DNA of 51,792 nucleotides, taken from contig CBCPMW010000003.1 in assembly GCA_965120375.1 (NCBI GenBank), positions 1 through 51,792 on the forward strand. Direction: 5' to 3'. Numbering within the stretch: the stretch's first letter is position 1; each line of letters opens with the position of its first letter. Made by a program: the position numbers and the translations under genes. Shown here in pieces: positions 1 through 7,214 of the stretch. This DNA comes from CASPLG01 sp965120375 (GTDB taxonomy: Bacteria; Bacillota; Clostridia; Oscillospirales; Acutalibacteraceae). Below the pieces are notes generated by a model. It made no database searches. It was not told where the DNA came from and worked only from the letters and a program-made list of their open reading frames with translations.

Positions 1-1
1 A

Positions 2-35
2 ATAAAACAAAATATTTGTAAATATTTTGTTTTAT
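2..35. repeat. perfect AT-rich inverted repeat
   Basis: The arms ATAAAACAAAATATTT (2-17) and AAATATTTTGTTTTAT (20-35) are exact reverse complements separated by 2 nt. The hairpin could be the terminator of a gene left of the window or an operator. No run of T follows on either side beyond the stem itself. The rest of 36-227 is very AT-rich and holds no gene that I can see. Confidence 0.6.
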
Positions 36-227
36 GTGTGAGATTTATATTTAATTTTTATAAAAAATACACTAACTATAATTCTTGCTTTGAGCTATTT
101 AGATATAAATATTTATGTTATGTTTGTTTTATAGATGACTATTCATAAAATATAAAATAGATATTCCATTTCAGCAATATTAGTGTTACAATTGTTTCGA
201 ATTTGAGAATTTTTGGGGAGTGTTGTC

Positions 228-944
228 TTGGGGGAAAGGATTGAACCTCTTGGCGCTGGCTTTGGAGTATGCGTTTCTGATGATGTCGGTTTTACAACCG
301 ATTCTGTTTTGCTTGCAGATTTCTCTTCTCCAAAGCGCAATTCAAAAGTTCTTGAAATCGGCTCTGGATGTGGAATCATTCCTGTTATTTGGTGTAAAAA
401 GTTGGAGCATATTTCGATTACAGCCGTCGAAATATGTGAAAGTGCGTTTGATATTTTAATGAAATCCATAAAATTCAATGGTTTAGAGGAAAAGATTGTG
501 GCCATTAACCGAGATGTCAGGGACCTCTCTAGTGATAAGGTATTTTTCGGCAAATTCGATATGGTGGTCTGCAACCCGCCGTATTATCCTACTGGTGGGG
601 TTTTTAGGAGTTCTGTTCGGGAGGTTGCTCGATGTGAAGTATCTCTTGAAATTGAAGAAGTTGTGAAACTTTCACATTTATTTCTAAAGAATAAAGGTTC
701 TTTATGTCTATGTTCTAGGGTTGAGAGACTTAGCGATGTGATGTTTTTCATGAAATGTTATAAAATTGAACCTAAAATTCTTAGATTTGTAGAGTACAAA
801 GAGAAAAAAGTTCCCAGACTTTTTTTGGTGGAGGGTAAAAAGGGGGCCAAACCTGGTCTTTTACTCAAAAATTCCTTAACTGTTGAACTTGAAGATGGGC
901 GTTATTCTGAGGAAGTTTCGAGGATTTATGGCTGGAATTTATGA
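228..944 (+). CDS. trmN6: tRNA1(Val) (adenine37-N6)-methyltransferase family protein
   Basis: Class I SAM-dependent methyltransferase of the TrmN6/YabB type (about 238 aa, normal for the family). In characterised members it N6-methylates A37 of a tRNA. The SAM-binding motif I reads VLEIGSGCGIIPVI near residues 39-52. The catalytic NPPY motif of amino-N6 methylases is followed by YPTGG near residues 118-126. The start is TTG at 228, because GGGGAG at 215-220 lies 7 nt upstream. An in-frame TTG at 213 would bury that site. rsmI follows 39 bp downstream on the same strand, an adjacency common in Firmicutes, so the two are probably cotranscribed. The exact tRNA substrate is inferred from the family only. 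Confidence 0.87.
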   Translation: MGERIEPLGAGFGVCVSDDVGFTTDSVLLADFSSPKRNSKVLEIGSGCGIIPVIWCKKLEHISITAVEICESAFDILMKSIKFNGLEEKIVAINRDVRDLSSDKVFFGKFDMVVCNPPYYPTGGVFRSSVREVARCEVSLEIEEVVKLSHLFLKNKGSLCLCSRVERLSDVMFFMKCYKIEPKILRFVEYKEKKVPRLFLVEGKKGAKPGLLLKNSLTVELEDGRYSEEVSRIYGWNL

Positions 945-983
945 GCTGATGCAAACTAACAACTGAACCGAGGTGTGAGCGTT

Positions 984-1811
984 TTGAGTGGGAAACTTTA
1001 CGTTGTTGGGACTCCTATCGGGAACCTTGAAGATATAAGTTTTAGAGCTTTGGAAATCCTTAAGAGTGTGGATTTCATCGCGGCTGAAGACACTCGCGTT
1101 ACTTCCAAACTTTTAAATCATTTTCAGATTCGCAAGCCGCTTATTAGTTATTTTGAACATAATAAAATTGAAAAAGGCAAAATTATTTGCAATAAAATTT
1201 TATCCGGGGAAGTTTGCGCTCTGGTAACTGATGCTGGAATGCCCGCAATTTCTGATCCTGGCGAGGATCTTGTCCGGCAGTGTCACGAAAATTCTATAGA
1301 TATAAAAGTGATTCCTGGGCCAAGTGCCGCCATTTCCGCGCTTTCTCTTTCTGGAATGCCGTCTGGTCGTTTTACTTTTGAAGGATTTCTTAGTCGAAAC
1401 AAAAAAAGCCGCATAAATCATCTCAATTCACTAAAAAATGAACACAGGACCATGATTTTTTACGAATCTCCTCATAAAATTGTTCATACTTTGCGTGACT
1501 TTCTGGATTTTTTTGGAGATGTTACTATATTTATCGCTCGTGAACTGACAAAAATCTATGAAGAGATCAAAATTTTAAAAATTAGCGAAGCAATAGATCT
1601 ATATTCTCGTGGAGCTAGGGGTGAATTTGTAGTGATTTTACCGGGAGTTCGCGGTGTAGAACCCGAGATTAAATATTCATTCACTGATGCTGTTGACTTT
1701 GCTGCCCTTTGCGTAAAAAATGGAGATCCTTGTTCTGAAGCTGCTAAAAAAGCTAGCCACAAAACAGGGATCCCCCGGTCTGAAATTTATAAATTTATAA
1801 CTAGAAATTGA
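984..1811 (+). CDS. rsmI: 16S rRNA (cytidine1402-2'-O)-methyltransferase RsmI
   Basis: Tetrapyrrole-methylase-fold enzyme that 2'-O-methylates C1402 in the decoding centre of 16S rRNA. Family motifs appear in order: LYVVGTPIGNLEDIS at the N-terminus, AAEDTR, LVTDAGMPAISDPG, VIPGPSA, FEGFL and FYESPHKI. The length of about 275 aa is typical. TTG at 984 is chosen as start because AGGTG (971-975) sits 8 nt upstream and the protein then begins MSGKLYVVG, as in the family. GTG at 975 is the alternative. It follows trmN6 on the same strand. The 61-bp gap to the convergent giant-protein gene contains no clear terminator. Confidence 0.94.
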   Translation: MSGKLYVVGTPIGNLEDISFRALEILKSVDFIAAEDTRVTSKLLNHFQIRKPLISYFEHNKIEKGKIICNKILSGEVCALVTDAGMPAISDPGEDLVRQCHENSIDIKVIPGPSAAISALSLSGMPSGRFTFEGFLSRNKKSRINHLNSLKNEHRTMIFYESPHKIVHTLRDFLDFFGDVTIFIARELTKIYEEIKILKISEAIDLYSRGARGEFVVILPGVRGVEPEIKYSFTDAVDFAALCVKNGDPCSEAAKKASHKTGIPRSEIYKFITRN

Positions 1812-1872
1812 GAAAAATTACCTTTTTTGATTGCACTCCTATAATTTTTTAGATTATTTCAACGGGTAGTTT

Positions 1873-4800
1873 TTACTTCTTTTTGTTTTTCCCAGATTTT
1901 TTCTTAAGCTGATTGTAACGTTTCTTTGTCTCCTTGTGCTTTTTCTCCAGTTTTTTCAACGATCCATATTCCGTCTCGAGTGCTTGGATCTTTTGTTTTT
2001 TCTCTACGTTACCCAAGTTTTCATCTTCTTTTATTTTTTTAATTTCTTCATCTAACGATCTGTATGCGCTTTCCGCGGCTTCGCATTTTGATTCTGCAAT
2101 TTCTAACTCCGTCATAGGGCTTTGTTCCCCAGACATAGTTAAGCTTTCACTGCTAAACGATCTAGCTTCCCCTGCTACAGTGTTTACAGATGCGCCGTCA
2201 TTAGCCCCCCAGGCCCTTTCATTAACTCGCGGACCACTATCCTTACTAACCTTTTTTGGAACTTCTCGTTTCATGTTCCCGGAACTAGGTCTGGATGTGA
2301 CAGGTATTTCACTGTACTCATTCTCAATTTTCGAGCTGTCGTCATTTATTTTGCCGGACAATTCTGTAAGTTCACTAACGTTTGATTCATAGTGCGATTC
2401 TGTTCCTGTTTTTCTTTCACTTCTACCCCAGGAATTTTCGTAATATTCTGATTGGCTTTTACCAGTTTCTAAACTGCCACGTGAAGCGTTTGCTGAACTT
2501 TCACTGTAATCTTCGTCTTCATCTTTTTCAGGCTCTTTCCTGATTTCTTCAACAGTTATTCTATCTTTCGGTATTTCCCAGACAGTTTTATTAATCTCTT
2601 TTCCATCAGCCGACACATAACTGTAGCTCCCTTTCTTTTCAAGGCGCTCGTACGTTTTCTCATCGAGGAATTTCAGTAATCCTTTTTCGCTGTGGTAAGC
2701 ATCCAACCACAACTTCCATATTTCATAAAGTTTTTGAAGTGATTCGTGATAGGCACTAAATGCATTTCCATGCTGCTTACTGTTAAATTCGCTGTAATTT
2801 ATCTTGGTGTCTTTTAAATAACCTTCGAGCTTTCTTCCTAGTTTATTCCTGTAATCGATTATCTCGTTCGCCAATCTTACAAACAAGTCTATTCTCTGGT
2901 CACGTTGCTTGCGTATCAGTTTTTTGTTTGCTTTGTTGGTTTCGTCCTTCTTGTCGCCTCTTAGCTCTTTTAGGGCTTTTTCACTAAATTTTTTCTCGAT
3001 GTATTTCTCGCCCTTAGAATTTACAAAATCCGCTATTTCTACTGCGAACGCTTCTATCCTTGTAGAATGCACAGCTGCTTTGTGTTTTCCCTTGTGCCAA
3101 ACGGCATCAAGACCGCTGTATTCTCCACCTTGTTCGTATGCGCGACTCCAAGTGTAACTTACTGCTTGTTCTCGCTGTTCTGCTTCGCTATAGGGCGAAA
3201 TTTTCATTATTTTTTGGTATCTCGAGGAGCCGAATGTTCCTATCTCTTCGGTCCCGACCATTACTCTTAATCTAACTTTCGCGTCCCTAGCCCTGTCTTT
3301 CAAATCATGTTGTATCCCTTTTGGATTCTTCAAATCCACATATTTGACACTATCTACCCCCTGACTAAGCCACCGACTAAAAACACCACTTTTACAAAGT
3401 TTCTCTAATCTCCCATGGGCTGCTATTACTTGGTTCTTTGTTTTCAAAAATTTAAACATACCTTCGCTTTTATATCCTTCTTCCTTAACCTTTTCTACAA
3501 ACCTTTCTACCGCCCACGCTATGTGGAGAGGACTGACCAGAATTTCGCCCTTTTTGCCCTTTTTGCCCTTTTTGCCTATTTTGGTTTTGTCTTTCGGCAC
3601 ACAAATTACTAACGTTCCGCCCGCTGCATCTTTACAAGACAGGTCGTCAGCTTCCGCTTTTATAAAGTCATTTATAAGCTTTTCCACTCTTTCACCATCT
3701 TGCAGATTCAGCTTTTTGAGATCATTTTCGCCTTCGCCCCCAGTAAACCGCAAGAAATCTTTTTTCATTGTTTCCTTATCCGGCATACCATCCGAGCCAA
3801 GCTTTTCGCTGCAACGTTCCCACAACAAGTCCCAACTGAAAGCCGGTTTTTCCTTCGGAGGGGCTTCCCCCGCACGAATCCCTAAGCCGCGGTTAGCACA
3901 AAACTCTCCCATATCTTTCGGACTTCCAGCAAAATAAGATGTAGCCTGATCAAGCAAATCTATAACATTTTTCGGCATTTCGGGACTTGTAAGTTTCGCC
4001 ATGCCATTGATTGCAATCAAGTCAATTCCTTTTTCAAAACCTTGATTCTTGTTCTTTGTAAGTTCCGCCCATTTTTTTATATTTTCACAAATCACATATT
4101 TAACAGAATTAAATACTAAGTTCTTCATTTTTTTCGAATCAAAGGTAGCACTATCTTTACTCTTGTTTTTGCCGGGCTTGAAAAGATTCTTAAATATGCC
4201 CCCAGTCTCAGCATTAGAATACTGCGCTAGTAGCTCTGCAAACTTTGTACCTGCAAATTCCAATACTCTTTTGTAGTAATCCTCCATTCTCCAAAGAACG
4301 TCAGTAAAATCCCATTCTACTTTTTTAACTTTTTTCATTGGAGCTGTAAATTCATTAACTAAGCCTTCTATTGTATTTGACTCTTTTGCCAAACACACTA
4401 CAAAAGCTAACTTCAGTTTATCGATATTCTCCTTTATCTCGTTGACTTTTCTTCCGGTCTTCTCTTCTATTTTTTTATAATCAACACCCTGATTCATTAA
4501 ATTTCCTAGGAAGTCGTCGTCATCTGCTATAACATTTCTCCCAACTTTCTTGTTTATTTCGTCGTATATAATCCCTCTAATTGACGCCCCAATTTCGTCC
4601 ATGGAACCACGACTGTTTTTCAACAGAAAATTTACTATCTCATTTGATTCTCCTTCCATTATCAGCGTTCTAGAATCGTTATCTATTTCTACTCCCTTAA
4701 AATGCCCGTTTACAAGCTTCACTATTCCCCTGAGACTGTCTTTACCTTTTTCGGTAATAAGCCCGTTCGGATCTTGAAGTTCACTTATATCAGATGGTTC

Positions 4801-7194
4801 TTCCGACTGCGATCTGTCATCACCATAGCCAAAATCTGAACCAGACTGCGAACCTCCTGCAAGTCCATTATTTGAATCGCCAGACTGACTGTTGGATTCA
4901 TAATTTGAAGTATTGTAGCTATCTTCTTCATAATCATATACATATTGCCCCGAAGATGAACTAGACTGTGTGCTTAGAGCTCGCCTGTTTTGAGAATTTA
5001 ATTTTTTAGTCTTTTCAGCGTAAATTTGTACCATATTTCGGAGAATAGTGCAGACATCCTTATAAAACCCTGCGAGACCGCCCTTGTCGTAATGCCCTTT
5101 TCTCAGCCGTTCACAAAAGGGCGTCACCGCTTGAGAATAAAACTGCCCGAGGTTGTTGACGAAACATTTGTTCTTGTCGAAAAACTGTGCTATATAACTG
5201 GCTACCGTCTTCCCATCAGTCTTAGACCCAAGGGCCATGCTATTGCCGACGGAGTTGCAGAATCTTTTAATATCATCGAAAGCGGCCGTACCAAGTACAC
5301 TCTCGCACGCTTGATTCCACGCATTTGCATAGTCCCGAAACTGCCCAGTACTTGTATTTAACGAAACTAACTCATTAAGCACTTGCTTGCTATCTGAACA
5401 AAAACTGCCGTAACTGTAGCTGGCATCACCGTCCAACTTGCTAATCATAGCGTGTAAACGAGGACTTGTTACTGCTGTAAGTCCGTAAATCTCAGATTGA
5501 TTACTTAGTATTTGTGAAACTTCTGTGCGATCACTATTAGAGTCTAAATTACTGTTCACGCTAGTGGCGAAGTTATAAGCAATTGTAGAACTACTGAGAT
5601 TGTCCACCGCATCCATTACCTCACTCCAGCCAGATTTAGCGTCCCCCCAAGTCCTACGACCTTTATTAGCCGGATTGTAACTTTGTACTGCTCTTCTAAG
5701 AGCACATAGGACATTGTAATTAAAACTGTCGGGACTGCTATTATAACCCGATAACCCATTACATATTTTACTGAAACTCTGTTTTGTTTGGTTATCTAGT
5801 TCGATTTCAGCGATAAGATTTCTTATTACCGTTGCAACTTCGTCGGCATCATAACTAGATGTTATATTTTTGTCTACATTTACGCAGAACGCATAAAGAT
5901 TGGGATAGTCGTGTAAACTTGTTACCGTCTTACACGCTTCATGCCACGCATGTCTATAGTTAAGAAACTTACGATCTGAATTAGCCTTAATGTAATTTTC
6001 TACTGCATTTGTAAGAGCACGAAAGACATCAAAACGAAACGCTTTGGGACCGTAGCCTTTACCGTACAATCGTTGAATTATTGCATTGAAACTGTTTTGC
6101 GCCTTTTTGTTCAGCCCGGTAGTATTGACAAAACAGCCCATCACGTTTGCAACAGCGGCGGGGGTATCATCAGCCCAAATATCCTCGCCCACGAGTTTGC
6201 AGAACTTACAAAGACCTACATAACTAGTACTGAGACCTTTTACTTCTTTGCATGCCAAACGCCACGCGTCTTGAAAGTTCTGAACCCCCCCACCTGGATC
6301 AGACTTAGCGTAATTTTTCATTGCATTGCTAAAAGCATTCCGGGTATCTGCATAAAAATTATCTTCAGTGTAGCCTTTACGCCAACAATTTTCAGCTAGA
6401 TCTTTGAAAGCACCATGCGCGTCTAAATCCAGGTCAAAACTATAACTGGCGGCACATTTGTTTATTACAACTCCAACGCTTCCGAGGTCCATATTATCGC
6501 TTATCTTACTGCTCACGATACTACTTAATTCACTAAGAACTGTATAATTACCGAGATCTCCTGCTGCACGGGATGCCGCATCCCACAAACTTTTATAGCC
6601 CCCGAAACCAGAACCAACACCCGCTCCGGAGCTAGGACTTTCGCTACTGAGAGTACTAGTATTGTCGGTACGATTAATTCCAATGCTCTCGCCCACCTGT
6701 TGTAACTGTAACTTTTTAGTGCTCTGATTTTGGGGACTTCCCACAGAATTAGCAGGACCGCTCTGCGCATCCTGTTGTGTCTTAGCCGCAATTTTTTTAG
6801 CCAAAGTAGCTTTTAATTCTGCAATTAATTCATTTACCTTTTTTATTTTATTTCCCAATTCTGCAAACTTTTGTTTCAAACGAGGCGAAAGTTTGTCTTC
6901 TTGTCCTCCTTCTTCCATATATTTATCATACTCTCCAACAATCTCGTCCCCGAATTCAATAGTTTCTTCTGCAAGTGTGCTCAAATTCGTAATTAATTTT
7001 TTCTCATCTTCTGTAAGATCTACATTCGCCTTAGAAACGGCAAGACCCGAATAAATGTCAGCACTATAATTTTGACATATTTCCAACTTTGCTGGAGTAT
7101 TCGGTCCCACGTTCACCTTTTTTGGCTCTTTACCATTAGTTCCCCCTACTTCAGATCCCATTTCCAACTTTGGATTTCCACCATCTTTTCTCAT
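1873..7194 (-). CDS. giant repeat protein of unknown function (1773 aa)
   Basis: I do not recognise this protein. The start is ATG at 7194, preceded by AGAGGTG with a 6-nt spacer; an upstream GTG at 7203 lies inside that site. Visible parts are: a Lys/Glu-rich helical N-terminus (about 60-150); five degenerate tandem repeats of about 105 residues (about 199-727); a Ser/Tyr/Asp-rich linker (about 735-800); a mixed globular-looking middle containing a GKKGKKGKKGE tract near 1207-1217; a Ser/Glu-rich stretch (about 1555-1690); and a charged coiled-coil C-terminus ending in KKSGKNKKK. There is no signal peptide, transmembrane segment, LPXTG or GG leader. It lies 20 bp downstream of the 950-aa gene and is almost certainly cotranscribed with it. 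Base composition looks less AT-rich than the neighbours. An effector, scaffold or surface role is guesswork. Confidence 0.85.
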   Translation of the reverse strand: MRKDGGNPKLEMGSEVGGTNGKEPKKVNVGPNTPAKLEICQNYSADIYSGLAVSKANVDLTEDEKKLITNLSTLAEETIEFGDEIVGEYDKYMEEGGQEDKLSPRLKQKFAELGNKIKKVNELIAELKATLAKKIAAKTQQDAQSGPANSVGSPQNQSTKKLQLQQVGESIGINRTDNTSTLSSESPSSGAGVGSGFGGYKSLWDAASRAAGDLGNYTVLSELSSIVSSKISDNMDLGSVGVVINKCAASYSFDLDLDAHGAFKDLAENCWRKGYTEDNFYADTRNAFSNAMKNYAKSDPGGGVQNFQDAWRLACKEVKGLSTSYVGLCKFCKLVGEDIWADDTPAAVANVMGCFVNTTGLNKKAQNSFNAIIQRLYGKGYGPKAFRFDVFRALTNAVENYIKANSDRKFLNYRHAWHEACKTVTSLHDYPNLYAFCVNVDKNITSSYDADEVATVIRNLIAEIELDNQTKQSFSKICNGLSGYNSSPDSFNYNVLCALRRAVQSYNPANKGRRTWGDAKSGWSEVMDAVDNLSSSTIAYNFATSVNSNLDSNSDRTEVSQILSNQSEIYGLTAVTSPRLHAMISKLDGDASYSYGSFCSDSKQVLNELVSLNTSTGQFRDYANAWNQACESVLGTAAFDDIKRFCNSVGNSMALGSKTDGKTVASYIAQFFDKNKCFVNNLGQFYSQAVTPFCERLRKGHYDKGGLAGFYKDVCTILRNMVQIYAEKTKKLNSQNRRALSTQSSSSSGQYVYDYEEDSYNTSNYESNSQSGDSNNGLAGGSQSGSDFGYGDDRSQSEEPSDISELQDPNGLITEKGKDSLRGIVKLVNGHFKGVEIDNDSRTLIMEGESNEIVNFLLKNSRGSMDEIGASIRGIIYDEINKKVGRNVIADDDDFLGNLMNQGVDYKKIEEKTGRKVNEIKENIDKLKLAFVVCLAKESNTIEGLVNEFTAPMKKVKKVEWDFTDVLWRMEDYYKRVLEFAGTKFAELLAQYSNAETGGIFKNLFKPGKNKSKDSATFDSKKMKNLVFNSVKYVICENIKKWAELTKNKNQGFEKGIDLIAINGMAKLTSPEMPKNVIDLLDQATSYFAGSPKDMGEFCANRGLGIRAGEAPPKEKPAFSWDLLWERCSEKLGSDGMPDKETMKKDFLRFTGGEGENDLKKLNLQDGERVEKLINDFIKAEADDLSCKDAAGGTLVICVPKDKTKIGKKGKKGKKGEILVSPLHIAWAVERFVEKVKEEGYKSEGMFKFLKTKNQVIAAHGRLEKLCKSGVFSRWLSQGVDSVKYVDLKNPKGIQHDLKDRARDAKVRLRVMVGTEEIGTFGSSRYQKIMKISPYSEAEQREQAVSYTWSRAYEQGGEYSGLDAVWHKGKHKAAVHSTRIEAFAVEIADFVNSKGEKYIEKKFSEKALKELRGDKKDETNKANKKLIRKQRDQRIDLFVRLANEIIDYRNKLGRKLEGYLKDTKINYSEFNSKQHGNAFSAYHESLQKLYEIWKLWLDAYHSEKGLLKFLDEKTYERLEKKGSYSYVSADGKEINKTVWEIPKDRITVEEIRKEPEKDEDEDYSESSANASRGSLETGKSQSEYYENSWGRSERKTGTESHYESNVSELTELSGKINDDSSKIENEYSEIPVTSRPSSGNMKREVPKKVSKDSGPRVNERAWGANDGASVNTVAGEARSFSSESLTMSGEQSPMTELEIAESKCEAAESAYRSLDEEIKKIKEDENLGNVEKKQKIQALETEYGSLKKLEKKHKETKKRYNQLKKKSGKNKKK
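3543..3577 (-). repeat. 9-bp microsatellite encoding (GKK)n
   Basis: Plus strand reads the 9-mer ctttttgcc about three times in a row, flanked by degenerate copies. It encodes GKKGKKGKKG in the giant protein. Because the unit is a multiple of three, copy-number change would alter tract length without shifting frame. Confidence 0.7.
5010..6605 (-). repeat. five ~105-aa degenerate tandem repeats inside the giant protein
   Basis: Each unit opens with an aromatic-rich motif of the form Y..AW..AC..V: NFQDAWRLACKEV, NYRHAWHEACKTV, DAKSGWSEVMDAV and DYANAWNQACESV, with GYKSLWDAASRAA as the first and most diverged. It continues with an FC..V segment, then D...V..I, then a QxSF-like helix, a GY/GKGY turn, and closes with a helix such as FRFDVFRALTNAVENYIK or FYADTRNAFSNAMKNYAK. 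Spacing is about 105-115 residues. Conservation is at the protein level; the DNA copies are strongly diverged, so this is an old duplication. Confidence 0.75.
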
Positions 7195-7214
7195 TTGGTT
7201 CACCTCTCTTTCCT

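Noticed and set aside
1873..7194. WXG100/type VII toxin assignment for the 1773-aa protein because of its conserved Trp motifs
   Set aside because: The repeated motif is Y..AW..AC..V in a long array, with no WxG hairpin of about 100 aa and no C-terminal export signal or toxin domain visible.
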